The notes under the pieces were generated by a model, which worked only from the letters and a program-made list of their open reading frames with translations, ran no database searches and was not told the origin of the DNA. Both the position numbers and the translations under genes were made by a program. 64,000 nucleotides of DNA from Acidobacteria bacterium Mor1 (lineage in GTDB: Bacteria > Acidobacteriota > Polarisedimenticolia > Polarisedimenticolales > Polarisedimenticolaceae): the NCBI GenBank assembly GCA_001664505.1, contig CP011806.1, forward strand, positions 4,347,327-4,411,326, given 5' to 3'. This document shows, piece by piece, positions 44,299 through 52,879 of this stretch. Position 1 is the stretch's first letter, and each line of letters starts with the position of its first letter.

Positions 44299-44748
44299 AT
44301 GCAACTTCCCGAAGGTACCCATCGCATCACCGATACGCTCAAGGAACGTTTGAGCACCAGCCACTCCGACGCAGCGATCCTCGGCGCCGCTCTGGAGCGC
44401 GACGGCATGCCCGAACTGCCGCTCCACGAAGCGCACCACATCGTGCCCTCCAAGGGAGGCGGCGCCGACGGTGAGCGGGCGCGCCGCATCCTCGAACGCT
44501 GCGCCATCGGCCTGAACGAGTCGGACAACGGAATCTGGCTGCCCCGCACCAGCCACAGCAGTCGCGCCGGAGGGGTGGTGGTGCGCTCGGATGCGGCGAC
44601 CAGTCATGACAACGTCCACACCGAGGTCTACTTCCGCGAGGTGGCCGATCGCCTGACCATCGCCGAGCAGCAGGGCGGCGAGGACCGGGTACGGGCCGAA
44701 CTGAACCTGATTCGCCGACAGCTCCACGAGGGCACCTTCGCCCACTAG
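44299..44748 (+). CDS. Orphan AHH-type HNH/EndoVII nuclease
   Basis: A 149-residue protein with the AHH nuclease fold: EAHHIVPSKGG with the signature AHH, then RARRILERCAIGLNESDNGI, WLPRTSHSS, and HTEVYFREVADRL with the second His. In polymorphic toxins this domain is the C-terminal tip of RHS, T6SS or CDI effectors and cuts DNA or RNA after delivery. Here it stands alone with about 35 extra N-terminal residues (GTHRITDTLKERLSTSHSDA) and no delivery domain, and I see no immunity-like gene beside it. GGAG precedes the start. Whether it is a remnant, a regulated housekeeping nuclease or a toxin is open. Confidence 0.75.
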   Translation: MQLPEGTHRITDTLKERLSTSHSDAAILGAALERDGMPELPLHEAHHIVPSKGGGADGERARRILERCAIGLNESDNGIWLPRTSHSSRAGGVVVRSDAATSHDNVHTEVYFREVADRLTIAEQQGGEDRVRAELNLIRRQLHEGTFAH

Positions 44749-44772
44749 AGATGGGCTCGGGGCCCGAGAAAG

Positions 44773-44793
44773 GGCAGATCGACGCGATCTGCC
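44773..44793 (+). terminator. Stem-loop after the AHH gene
   Basis: GGCAGATC and GATCTGCC form a perfect 8-bp stem around GACGC, 25 nt after the AHH stop. It lacks a T tract, like the other hairpins called here. Confidence 0.5.
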
Positions 44794-44894
44794 GGACCGG
44801 ACAAGCGGAGAAACCCAAGGACCGCTACCCTTGTGACGCCCTGCCGTCTGGCTGGCCGCTTTCGTGCCCCGGGCGAGGCTCACAAGGAGAAACC

Positions 44895-45380
44895 GTGCAG
44901 ATTGCCGATAAATGTGTCGTCGCCATCGACTACACGCTGACCGACGACGACAACAACCAGCTCGACAGCTCCGCCGGGCGCGAGCCGCTGCACTACCTGC
45001 ACGGCGCCAAGAACATCATTCCGGGGCTCGAAGCCGCCCTCACCGGCAAGTCGGTCGGCGACGAGCTGCGGGTCGACCTGGAGCCGGAGCAGGCCTACGG
45101 TCCGGTGGATCCGGAGCTGATCCAGTCCGCTCCCCATTCCGCCTTCGACGACATGTCCCAGGTCAAACCCGGTGTCCAGTTCCAGGCCCAGGGTCCCGAC
45201 GGCCAGGTGCGGATCGTGACCGTCAAGGAAGTCCGTGACAACGACGTGGTCATCGACGCCAACCACCCGCTGGCGGGCAAGGCGCTGCACTTCGACGTGA
45301 CCGTCAAGGAGATCCGCGAAGCCACCCAGCAAGAGCTCGACCACGGCCACGTCCATGGTCCGGGTGGGGTGCACGAGTAG
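44895..45380 (+). CDS. slyD: FKBP-type peptidyl-prolyl isomerase, SlyD-like
   Basis: A 161-residue cytoplasmic FKBP/SlyD. The pattern VAIDYTLTDDDNNQLDSS, then EPLHYLHGAKNIIPGLEAAL, VGDELRVDLEPEQAYGPVD, an insert-in-flap chaperone domain, and the return strand HPLAGKALHFDVTVKEIREA is diagnostic. SlyD folds proteins by proline isomerisation and can bind metals through its C-terminal His; here the tail has HGHVHGPGGVHE, shorter than in E. coli. GTG 44895 follows AAGGAGA with normal spacing; longer in-frame versions have no site. Probably monocistronic. Confidence 0.92.
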   Translation: MQIADKCVVAIDYTLTDDDNNQLDSSAGREPLHYLHGAKNIIPGLEAALTGKSVGDELRVDLEPEQAYGPVDPELIQSAPHSAFDDMSQVKPGVQFQAQGPDGQVRIVTVKEVRDNDVVIDANHPLAGKALHFDVTVKEIREATQQELDHGHVHGPGGVHE

Positions 45381-45393
45381 GTCATTCTCATCG

Positions 45394-45463
45394 CTCCCCG
45401 GCGAGGCCCGTTAACCGTTCGGGCCGGTGCCCCGTTCATTCATTGAGGCACTCTGCCGGGGAG
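45394..45463 (+). promoter_or_regulatory. Nested leader stem covering the next gene's ribosome site
   Basis: CTCCCCGGC (45394-45402) pairs perfectly with GCCGGGGAG (45455-45463), enclosing a second stem GGCCCG/CGGGCC (45405-45410, 45420-45425). The outer right arm holds most of the GGGGAGGG Shine-Dalgarno of the gene starting at 45466. The inner hairpin alone could be the slyD terminator. Confidence 0.5.
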
Positions 45464-45465
45464 GG

Positions 45466-46248
45466 ATGATGAAGCGCCGATCACGTTGGCTATGGGGATG
45501 CGGCGGGCTGGCCGCGCTTCCGTTTCTGATCGTGTTGACGGTGCTGATCCTCACCCTGCTGCCGCACCGCCGTGCCGACCAGGTGCTCAGCGATCTGGAG
45601 CAGCGGTTTCCCACCGGAAGTTTCGTCCCTTCCACCGATGGGTCCCTCCCTCCCGGCGATATCGATCGTTTCCTGGCCGTGCAGGAGCAGCTGGCGCCGA
45701 GTTGCGACGAGCTGCGCCGTGTCTTCGGTTGGATGGCGGCAGTCGAGCAGGACGAGGTGCCGGGCGAGGGCGGTGTCGCCGAAGCCCGGAGGGCCCTGCG
45801 GATGACCGGCAACGTGCTGGGTGCCGCCGGTAATATCACCCCTTCGGTTGCCGGCTTCTTCGAGGCCCGCAACCGGGCGTTGCTCGAAGCCGGCATGGGG
45901 CTCGAGGAGTACCGCTACCTGTTCCTGGCGGCGTACGGAGCGCGCCTCGACGATGCGGGAATGGGCAGGATGCCGTTCAACCGGGAAGGGGTGGTTCCCG
46001 GACAGGTGCGCGCGCAGGTTGTCGAGTTTCTCGAGCGGACCGGCACTTCCGGAGTCCTGCTTGCCGAGGCCGAAGCGCTGCGCGCCGATGGGGCCCGCTT
46101 GCCGTTCGCCGAGGGGCCAGCGGCGACGGCCTTCGGCGATCAGTTCGCCGGTCGGCGCGAGCGCCTGGACGCATTGTTTTGTGTCGGCCGGGCAGGTATC
46201 GAACTCGACCGGGAGGGCACTCGCGCCCTGCGTATCGCCGTAGAGTAG
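45466..46248 (+). CDS. Hypothetical single-pass membrane protein
   Basis: A 260-residue protein not recognised. Basic N-terminus (MMKRRSRWLW), one transmembrane helix (LAALPFLIVLTVLILTLL), then a periplasmic soluble domain that is helical: IDRFLAVQEQLAPSCDELRR, then SVAGFFEARNRALLEAGMGL, EEYRYLFLAAYG and VEFLERTGTSGVLLAEAEAL. One Cys each in APSCDEL and ALFCVGRAG might bond. ATG 45466 and 45469 are adjacent; the first was taken. Start and ribosome site lie in a strong leader fold. It converges on the TolB-type gene with 11 bp between stops. Confidence 0.68.
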   Translation: MMKRRSRWLWGCGGLAALPFLIVLTVLILTLLPHRRADQVLSDLEQRFPTGSFVPSTDGSLPPGDIDRFLAVQEQLAPSCDELRRVFGWMAAVEQDEVPGEGGVAEARRALRMTGNVLGAAGNITPSVAGFFEARNRALLEAGMGLEEYRYLFLAAYGARLDDAGMGRMPFNREGVVPGQVRAQVVEFLERTGTSGVLLAEAEALRADGARLPFAEGPAATAFGDQFAGRRERLDALFCVGRAGIELDREGTRALRIAVE

Positions 46249-46259
46249 GACCGGGAGGG

Positions 46260-49200
46260 CTAGAAGCAGGCGCTCGGGTCTCCGTTGACTCGCTCTCCGT
46301 CATCGCTGCTGTTTCCGAGGGAGCCGACACCACAGGACGAACTCTGCCCCTGGATCAGGTAGAAGAACCCAGCCCCCGGCGGCGGCACCTCGATGTCATC
46401 GATCGATGTTCCGGAGATCCCCGCAGCGAAGCAGGGGCCATACCCACCGAACGAGATCGTCGAGAGTGCGCCACGACTGACGCCGTAGAGATCGGCGCCG
46501 GTGGCTGCGGTCCAGGAAAGCTGCGCGTTGGCGCCGGACTTGGCCAGGCTCAAGCCGATCGCGCCGGGACGACGGATTGCCGAATCGGCCGGCGCGCAGT
46601 CGCAGAGGTCCCCGGCTCCATCGCCATCCTGATCTTCCTGCGCGGGGTTTGCCGTCCCGGGGCAGTTGTCGACGCCGCAGCGACTGGCGGCGAATCCCGG
46701 ATCCCCCACGCCGTCGTCGTCGGAGTCGGTGCAGGTGTCGCAAATGTTGAGACTGCCGTCCAGATCGAGATCCCTTCCCGAGAGAATCGTGGTGCTGAAG
46801 AGTGCCGGAGCCGCGGCGTAGACCACCCGTTCGCTGTTCCCGCCGATCTCGAAGAACGTGTCGGAGACCTCGTCAGCGCTGCGGGAATCGCTGAGCCGCC
46901 GCACCTGCCCGCCGGTGATCGGCACGCTGAACAGGTCGAAGACGCCGCGGATGAAGTGATCGGAGCGGTAGACCACCGTGGCGCTGTCGGGGCTGATGCG
47001 GAAGGCCGGCCCGTCGGCCTCGACGTTTCGGTCGAAATTCAATCCGCCGTTCAGCGTCGTGACCGGGCCGCCGGTCAGAGGAACGCTGAACAGAAATGTC
47101 TGTGCGGCGGTGTACTGGTTCGATTCATAAACCACCCTGGCCGCATCCGGGCTGATCGCGAAGTTCCTCACGCCGCTGCCCGCCGGGGCGAACGGTTCGT
47201 TCAGCCGGGTTGACGGGCCGCCGTCGATCGAGACGTGGAACAGTTCACTCCGGCCATCCGGTTGCCGCAACTTGTAGACCACCGAAGTGCTGTCGGAGCT
47301 TATCGAGAAGTCCTGGACGAAGCTGTCCGGGGGAAGATCGGAGTTGAGTTTCTTCGTCGGCCCACCCTCGATCGGAACCCTGTAGAGCTCCTGGACGCCT
47401 ATCTGATCTTGTGCCGCGCGGTAGACCACGACGGCAGAGTCGGCACTGATCCGAGGGGTCATGCCCAAGCTCATGGGCGGCGGGGCGAGCGAAGTCGGGG
47501 GGCCGCCGTCGATGGGCACGCTGAAGAGTTCATAGTCGGAAGTCGCATAGACGACGGTCGTCGAATCGGCGCTGATCTCCACGGGGATCGTCAGGACGGT
47601 GCGGCCGTCGCCGGCGTTCAGCTTGATCGCAGGTTCGCTGCCGTCCACCGGAACGCTGTAGAGCTCCGGCAAACCCGGATCGTCCTGCCGGGCAATGTAG
47701 ACAACGCGGGCCCCGTCGGGGCTTATGTAAGCGCGTTCGGCATCCTCGTTTCCCTTGTAGGGTGGGTTCAAGCGGGCGGGTGGGGCGCTTCCATCCAGGG
47801 CAGTGGCGTAGATTTCGTAGATGAAGGCTTCGTCCTGATCGGCGATGTAGACAACCTGGGAACTGTCGGGAGTGATGAGAAGGTTCGATCCCAGAAACCG
47901 CACGCCTCCCGGCGTCGATGCCGGGTCGAGGCGCCGAGTCGGCCCGCCCAGTTCCGCGCTGTAGAGTTCAAGTTGTCGGTTCGCGTCCTGGTCCGCGGTA
48001 TAGACGACCCAGCGGCTGTCGGCACTCAGCAGGAAATCCTTGATGAAGCCCCCGTCGGCGACCGGGCCGCTGATCTTGAAAGGGGATAGCGAGGATGTGG
48101 ATGCCTGGTAGAGCTCCTCCACCGGCGTGTCCTGGATCGCTGTGTAGACGACGGTGCTTCCGTCGGGAGTGACCTTCATCTCGCCGAATACGTGATCGAG
48201 GCTGGCGCCGATGTTCGCCAGCCGCTGATTCCGGGGGTCGCGGTACCCCGGGCAAATGTCGCAGAGATCTCCCGCGCCATCTCCATCGCTGTCGGCCTGA
48301 TCCGGGTTCGAGTCGTCTTCGCAGTTGTCGAGGGTGCAGCGATTGGACGTTTGCCCGAGGTCGCCGAAGCCGTCCCCGTCGCTGTCGGTGCAGCTGTCAC
48401 ACGCGTCCGGAGTGCCGTCTCCGTCGGTATCGCTGCCGGTGCGGATCAGTCGTGAAGGCCGGGAGACATGCAATGTCGAGAAGCCACTGTCGAAGGCGAT
48501 CGCCGTCCCGACATAGGTGTCGAGGTTCGAGCACTGGAGTCGGATGGTGGCACCGTCGCCGAACGGAGTGGGCTGGGTGGAAGCCAGCGTCCAACCGTTC
48601 TCGATTTCGAGATCGCCAGGCGGTGCGGAGCCCTGACCGACGTTCCGCATGTAGAGTTCGTATCCCTGCAGGGCGCCCTCCTCGCATTCCGGAGCGAGTT
48701 TGACGCCGAAGGGGGGTTCGGGCGGGCCGAACTCCAGGGTGACATCAACCGAGTTGCCCACGGGTTCGGCCCGGCGAATCATCGGACGCAGGATCGGGTC
48801 GAGAAGGATGTAGCTGTCCAGCCCCGGATTCAGGTCGAAGGTCGGCGACGCTCCCGGGTTCGCCTGAGCGGACCGAACCGTGAAATAGCCGTCTCCGAAG
48901 CCGTAGTCCGAGAGCATGACGACCATGCATTCGTCACCGTCCAGATCGGAACTCGAGCCGGAATCGTCGATGCATCCGTCGACCGACGGCTCCCCCCAAC
49001 TACCCTCCAGATGCGGGAAAGCCCAGACATCGGCCGAGTAACCGCCGTTGTCGATGCCGGATCCGACCGGCGTAGAACCCCCGGACAGGGACCAGAAGCT
49101 ACCGAGTACCGGGATGTCGACGGATCGGATCGGCTCGACGTAGGCGTTCCCCGCGCTGAAAACGCGATGTTCAACGCAGATTGCCCATGAAGGCGCGGAC

Positions 49201-49262
49201 AGGGTAGCCAGCATCGAGCACAGCAGGATTGCGCTGCGAAGAACACGCTGGGAAGTCGGCAT
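46260..49262 (-). CDS. Secreted TolB-like propeller protein with TSP3 repeats
   Basis: A 1000-residue secreted protein. The signal peptide (AILLCSMLATLSAPSWA) leads to a beta-sandwich domain of about 250 residues, a thrombospondin type 3 block (DTDGDGTPDACD, DNCEDDSNPDQADSDGDG), then a PD40/TolB-type propeller of about eleven blades with ISPDGARVVYIARQD, ELYSVPVDGSEP, ISADSAVVVYRAAQ and DLFSVPITGG. A second TSP3 block (DLDLDGSLNICDTC) and the shared C-terminal module (AGFFYLIQGQSSSCG) end in SACF. The repeated TP/SPDS-x-VVY phrase is the hallmark. Calcium-rigid stalks flank the propeller, suggesting a surface protein that presents a binding disc. GGAGGG precedes the start. Confidence 0.85.
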   Translation of the reverse strand: MPTSQRVLRSAILLCSMLATLSAPSWAICVEHRVFSAGNAYVEPIRSVDIPVLGSFWSLSGGSTPVGSGIDNGGYSADVWAFPHLEGSWGEPSVDGCIDDSGSSSDLDGDECMVVMLSDYGFGDGYFTVRSAQANPGASPTFDLNPGLDSYILLDPILRPMIRRAEPVGNSVDVTLEFGPPEPPFGVKLAPECEEGALQGYELYMRNVGQGSAPPGDLEIENGWTLASTQPTPFGDGATIRLQCSNLDTYVGTAIAFDSGFSTLHVSRPSRLIRTGSDTDGDGTPDACDSCTDSDGDGFGDLGQTSNRCTLDNCEDDSNPDQADSDGDGAGDLCDICPGYRDPRNQRLANIGASLDHVFGEMKVTPDGSTVVYTAIQDTPVEELYQASTSSLSPFKISGPVADGGFIKDFLLSADSRWVVYTADQDANRQLELYSAELGGPTRRLDPASTPGGVRFLGSNLLITPDSSQVVYIADQDEAFIYEIYATALDGSAPPARLNPPYKGNEDAERAYISPDGARVVYIARQDDPGLPELYSVPVDGSEPAIKLNAGDGRTVLTIPVEISADSTTVVYATSDYELFSVPIDGGPPTSLAPPPMSLGMTPRISADSAVVVYRAAQDQIGVQELYRVPIEGGPTKKLNSDLPPDSFVQDFSISSDSTSVVYKLRQPDGRSELFHVSIDGGPSTRLNEPFAPAGSGVRNFAISPDAARVVYESNQYTAAQTFLFSVPLTGGPVTTLNGGLNFDRNVEADGPAFRISPDSATVVYRSDHFIRGVFDLFSVPITGGQVRRLSDSRSADEVSDTFFEIGGNSERVVYAAAPALFSTTILSGRDLDLDGSLNICDTCTDSDDDGVGDPGFAASRCGVDNCPGTANPAQEDQDGDGAGDLCDCAPADSAIRRPGAIGLSLAKSGANAQLSWTAATGADLYGVSRGALSTISFGGYGPCFAAGISGTSIDDIEVPPPGAGFFYLIQGQSSSCGVGSLGNSSDDGERVNGDPSACF

Positions 49263-49282
49263 TGGGCCCTCCGATTGTCGTG

Positions 49283-49288
49283 AGTATA
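49283..49288 (-). promoter_or_regulatory. Candidate -10 element of the TolB-type gene
   Basis: TATACT on the minus strand, 20 nt before ATG 49262, leaving room for the GGAGGGCCC ribosome site. TTGTCA sits 20 nt further upstream, a suboptimal spacing. Confidence 0.35.
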
Positions 49289-49394
49289 CGCCGGAGTCGT
49301 CGAGGAGATGACAACGCGCAAGAACCCGAGAGGCGCGATGCGCCGACTGTACTGCCCCCAGGACACTTTCGAGGGTATGCGTCCCGGAAGGGAC

Positions 49395-51503
49395 CTAGGT
49401 GGCGCCGACTTCGTCGAAGGAGCGCATGCTACGCAACTCGCCGCTGAGGAGAGCCTTCGGGACCCATTCGGCGAAGGGGCGTGTCGGCTCGACCGGGCCG
49501 GGAGAAAAGAACCCCGCCCAACCGTTTCTCGGACCCTGCTTGACCGAGTACAGCGCCTGGTCCGCCAACTCCACCACCTCTTGCCAGCTCACCGCTTCAG
49601 GGCAGCTGGGCACCAGCGGGAACGCGGCGAAGCCGGTCGAGCAGGTGAGTCTCAGCGACTTGCCCTCGCCGATCTGAAAGGCGTAGGCCTCGACCGAAGC
49701 CCGCAGCCTCTCGGCGACCTCGGCGGCTCGAGCCCGTTCGGTGAAGCGGGCGACCACCAGGAACTCCTCGCCGCCCCAGCGGGCGACGATATCCGCCTTG
49801 CGGAAGTGCTGTCCCAGCAGCCGGCTGAACTGAACCAGCACCCGGTCGCCTGCCGCGTGGCCTTCCCGGTCGTTGATCGCCTTGAAGTGATCCAGGTCGA
49901 CGAGGAAGAACACCAGGTCGGCGTTCTCCAGCGGCTCCCCTTGGAGGGCCATCCGGTGGCAGCGGGTCGCCTGAGCCACGTCGGCATCGATATGACGCTC
50001 GAGATAGCGGCGGTTGGCCAGGCCGGTCAGCGGGTCGGTGACGCTGGCCTGATCGACGGCGTCGTAGGCGTGCTCGAGCTCCTCGTTACGTTCGCGCAGC
50101 TCCCGGGTCTTCTGGTCGACCTCGGCGCTGAGCCGCTGGCTCTGGCGCACGGCGGAGAGCCGCCCGTAGATCAGAAAGGCGATGATGAACAGGCCGGCCA
50201 GGGCCGCGAGTCCGACGAGCCGGCGGGACTCGGAGCGCTCCAGCTCCAGCGCAGCCAGTTCCTTCTCCTGCTCCGCCAGCCGTAAGGCGTGAGCCTGCCG
50301 CTCGAACTCCGCCTCGCTCTGGTGGGCCGCGATCACCGTGGTGCGCAGCGAGTTGAACAGCTCCTGTTCCAACTCGTAGCTCTTGTCGATGGCGTCGAAG
50401 GCCTCGGAGTGGCGGCCGGCGGCCCGCAGCACCTTGGCCCTGTTCTTGTAGATGAAGATCACGTCCCGCATGGTCTCCCGGGCGAGCGAGGCCTCCAGGG
50501 CGCGGTCGAGGTAGGCCAGCGCCCGGTCGTAGCGTTTCGACGCGTACTCGACGTCGGCGAGCTTCATCTCGGTCCGGCTGATCATGGACGGCCAGTCCTT
50601 CTGTCGCGACAGCTCGAGGACCGGTTCGAGGATCGCCCGGGCCTCGGCGACCTTCCCCTCGGTGAGGGCCAGGCGTCCGAGGTTGGAGCGCGCCCACTGG
50701 GCATCCCGGTCCGTCTTGATCTGGGCGAACAGCTCGTAGGCCCGATTCAGGTGAGTCCGCGCCAGCTCGAAATCGCCCAGGGCCACATGACACATGCCGA
50801 CCTTGTTGTGGCTGTAGGCGATGTCCCGCACGATGCCGGCGGCCTGGTCCATCTCCAGGGCGTCGCGGAAGAACGCGAGGGCCTCGTCATGTTCCTCGAG
50901 GATGCTGTGCATCTCGCCGATGGCGTAGAGGCTGTCGGCGATGATGTCGTCGTCCCCCAGCTCGCGGCCCAGGGCCAGCGAGCGGCGGTGCCAGTCGAGG
51001 GAAAGCTCCAGCTGCCCGAACTCGTCGTAGAGCACCCCGTAGCTGTTGTAGACCCCGGCCAGACCGTCCTTGTACTCGAGTCGCTGGAATACCTGCTCGG
51101 CGCGGCCGAGCCAGCCGAGCGAGATGCCGTACTCCGCCCGGTAGCGGAAGATCAGCGACATGCGATGCAGGGTGTGCCCGAGGTCCGGCGAGTCGCCGAG
51201 AGGCTCGAGGACCTCGAGCGCCCGGGCGAGCAGCGGCTCTGCCTCATCGTAGCGGTGCAGCAGGGTCAGTACCCGGGCGTGGGCTCGCAGCGCATTGCCG
51301 AGGTCGACAGGGTCGCCGCCGGATTCGGCCAGCGTCACCGTCTCGCCGGCCAGGATCTCGGCGCGGTCGTAGGCGCCCTCGTCGGTAGCGGCCACGATCT
51401 CATCGATAGCGTCGTCGATCGCCTGGGTCCGGGCAGCGACGCTGCCGGCCAGGAGCATGATGGCCAGCGTCGCGCCGACCCACTTGGCGTGGCTTCCAAT
51501 CAT
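49395..51503 (-). CDS. TPR-GGDEF diguanylate cyclase
   Basis: A 702-residue membrane signalling protein. Signal peptide (WVGATLAIMLLAGSVAA), a large extracytoplasmic TPR domain (residues about 40-390), a transmembrane helix (RLVGLAALAGLFIIAFLIYG), a coiled-coil signalling helix and a C-terminal GGDEF domain. The active site is RWGGEEF, so it should make cyclic di-GMP; DPLTGLANRRYLERHID and LVDLDHFKAINDREGHAAGD supply nucleotide and metal contacts. An RxxD inhibitory site before GGEEF was not identified. The layout is that of sensors that read out periplasmic or envelope cues through TPRs. ATG 51503 was taken because the export signal begins there; a TTG at 51554 is also in frame. No EAL domain. 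Confidence 0.9.
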   Translation of the reverse strand: MIGSHAKWVGATLAIMLLAGSVAARTQAIDDAIDEIVAATDEGAYDRAEILAGETVTLAESGGDPVDLGNALRAHARVLTLLHRYDEAEPLLARALEVLEPLGDSPDLGHTLHRMSLIFRYRAEYGISLGWLGRAEQVFQRLEYKDGLAGVYNSYGVLYDEFGQLELSLDWHRRSLALGRELGDDDIIADSLYAIGEMHSILEEHDEALAFFRDALEMDQAAGIVRDIAYSHNKVGMCHVALGDFELARTHLNRAYELFAQIKTDRDAQWARSNLGRLALTEGKVAEARAILEPVLELSRQKDWPSMISRTEMKLADVEYASKRYDRALAYLDRALEASLARETMRDVIFIYKNRAKVLRAAGRHSEAFDAIDKSYELEQELFNSLRTTVIAAHQSEAEFERQAHALRLAEQEKELAALELERSESRRLVGLAALAGLFIIAFLIYGRLSAVRQSQRLSAEVDQKTRELRERNEELEHAYDAVDQASVTDPLTGLANRRYLERHIDADVAQATRCHRMALQGEPLENADLVFFLVDLDHFKAINDREGHAAGDRVLVQFSRLLGQHFRKADIVARWGGEEFLVVARFTERARAAEVAERLRASVEAYAFQIGEGKSLRLTCSTGFAAFPLVPSCPEAVSWQEVVELADQALYSVKQGPRNGWAGFFSPGPVEPTRPFAEWVPKALLSGELRSMRSFDEVGAT

Positions 51504-51698
51504 TCGCGGCGCCAGTCTGCCACGGTTGGGCCGCTTTGGAATGAGCGACCGCAAGTCATGGAGGGTTTATCGCCGATTTGAACTCGCCGGGGCGATCCAG
51601 CAAAACTGAAATTCCATCAATGCGTTCGGTTCTTCAAGGACGCGTTCGCAAACAAGCTCGTGGAAGCAGGGCTGGTTCGGTTGGGAGCATCGGGCACA

Positions 51699-51726
51699 CG
51701 TGGCGGACGGAAGGCCGCCCGCCACG
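51699..51726 (-). terminator. Strong stem-loop after the Cys-rich gene
   Basis: On the minus strand CGTGGCGGGCGG pairs with CCGTCCGCCACG (12 bp, one G-U) around CCTT, 8 nt after the stop of the 51735-52145 gene. No T tract follows. Confidence 0.6.
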
Positions 51727-51734
51727 CCGGTACG

Positions 51735-52145
51735 CTAGTTGGCCGGGGTTGCCGGGGCCTCGGTTCTGGCCGCCTCGACCAGGCTCTCGATCGGCTGGGG
51801 AGTCGCTTTCTCCCACTTGCACTCACCCTTGCACTTCTTGGTGGCGATCAGCACGCCAAGGCTGTTGTAGCACTTGATGCTGCCTTTGCACTTGCAGCTG
51901 CTGTTGCAGCGGCAGCTTCCGTTCTGCGTCGCCGTCCCGGACGGGCAGGAGTCCGCCTGGCAGTTCTTGTTCTTGCAAACCCGCTTGGCCGCCAGGTCCT
52001 GGCCCAACGGATCGGCATCGGCGTCCTGGCAGGCCGAAGTCTCCTCCATCGGTGTTGCGAGAATGGGAGAGTCCGAGGCGAAGGCCGCGACGGAGCAGAA
52101 CGCGCAGAAAAGAGCGATCACCAGGGTCGAACACAGTCTCTTCAT
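51735..52145 (-). CDS. Small secreted cysteine-rich protein
   Basis: A 136-residue exported protein not recognised. The signal peptide (LVIALFCAFCSVAAFAS) precedes a mature region with 11 Cys: one in TSACQD and ten within about 55 residues, spaced as C-x4-C-x4-C (RVCKNKNCQADSC), then C-x-C-x3-C-x-C-x5-C (SCRCNSSCKCKGSIKC) and C-x3-C (KKCKGEC). The Lys/Cys-rich core resembles disulphide-rich peptides such as defensin-like or metal-binding proteins, with a plain acidic tail. Start has GAGGAG 6 nt upstream and a strong stem-loop follows, so it looks like a self-contained gene. Function open: antimicrobial peptide, metal trap or surface protein. Confidence 0.75.
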   Translation of the reverse strand: MKRLCSTLVIALFCAFCSVAAFASDSPILATPMEETSACQDADADPLGQDLAAKRVCKNKNCQADSCPSGTATQNGSCRCNSSCKCKGSIKCYNSLGVLIATKKCKGECKWEKATPQPIESLVEAARTEAPATPAN

Positions 52146-52257
52146 GAGGCACTCCTCGAGGGATGACGGCAACGACATGTCGCCGTCTCGCCACAGAGGG
52201 AGTCACCGCCCGAACCGATTTGCCTACCCGAAGTGCCGCCCGGTCCAGGCCGGCAGG

Positions 52258-52878
52258 TCAGCGCACCGGGAGGCGCACGATCGTCTTCAACTTCTCCGGC
52301 GCCACTCGCCGCGGGTCGCTGAGGTAGATGTCGTGGTGCCACGAGCGCGGCGCCAGGCCGGACTCCGCGGCGAAGCTCAACATCGTTTCCGCGGAGCGCG
52401 CCAAGTCCTCGTAGGGACCCAGGTGGAGCATCTGGACGCAGCGGCCCTCATCCAGGGTCTCGAGGGTAACTGCGTCGAAGTCTCCCTCCTTGCCCTTGTC
52501 CCGAAGCTTCTGCCGAGCCGCGCCGAGATCGTCGCCGGTGGTGAAGTCCGGCACGCGGATCATCATGTGCCAGTTCCAGCGATCCTTCGGTAAGGTACCG
52601 AGCTGCTCGAGGGTCTGGCCGTCCACGCCATAGAGCGCCTCCAGTTTGCCGACGGTGTAGTCCCTTCCGGCGAACTTGCTCTCGAACTTCAGGGTGTAGG
52701 CCATGGGGTAGAGCGCCTCCAGCGCCCGGGTGAACGGCTCCGATCCCGGAGCGCCGGTTCCGCGCACCACGATGTATTGAGCCGGGCCGGTCTCGATCAG
52801 AGCCGGCTTCTTCGGTTTGACGTACTCGCCCTTGTGCAGCTTGAACAGGTCGAGCTTCTCGGATTGGCTCCCGGCCAT
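52258..52878 (-). CDS. GyrI-like small-molecule-binding protein
   Basis: A 206-residue stand-alone GyrI-like domain. It has ALIETGPAQYIVVRGTGAPG, FTRALEALYPMAYTLKFESK, MIRVPDFTTGDDL, the central EGRCVQMLHLGPYEDLARSA and the closing HDIYLSDPRRVAPEKLKTIV. The GyrI/SHS2 fold binds small hydrophobic molecules and in some cases hydrolyses or sequesters them. It starts 1 bp after the stop of the AraC gene, so both are on one transcript; the two share the GPYEDL/GPYNRL-type motif. A role as auxiliary sensor or detoxifier of the same ligand is inferred. Confidence 0.85.
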   Translation of the reverse strand: MAGSQSEKLDLFKLHKGEYVKPKKPALIETGPAQYIVVRGTGAPGSEPFTRALEALYPMAYTLKFESKFAGRDYTVGKLEALYGVDGQTLEQLGTLPKDRWNWHMMIRVPDFTTGDDLGAARQKLRDKGKEGDFDAVTLETLDEGRCVQMLHLGPYEDLARSAETMLSFAAESGLAPRSWHHDIYLSDPRRVAPEKLKTIVRLPVR

Positions 52879-52879
52879 C

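Noticed and set aside
44188..44883. Minus-strand frame opposite the AHH gene, ending next to the TPR gene
   Set aside because: It would sit well as an upstream operon partner, but it has low-complexity Val/Gly/Ala content, and the plus strand carries the AHH nuclease motif.
49333..49345. GGCGC/GCGCC hairpin in the gap after the GGDEF gene
   Set aside because: 5-bp stem with a 3-nt loop; not convincing as a terminator.
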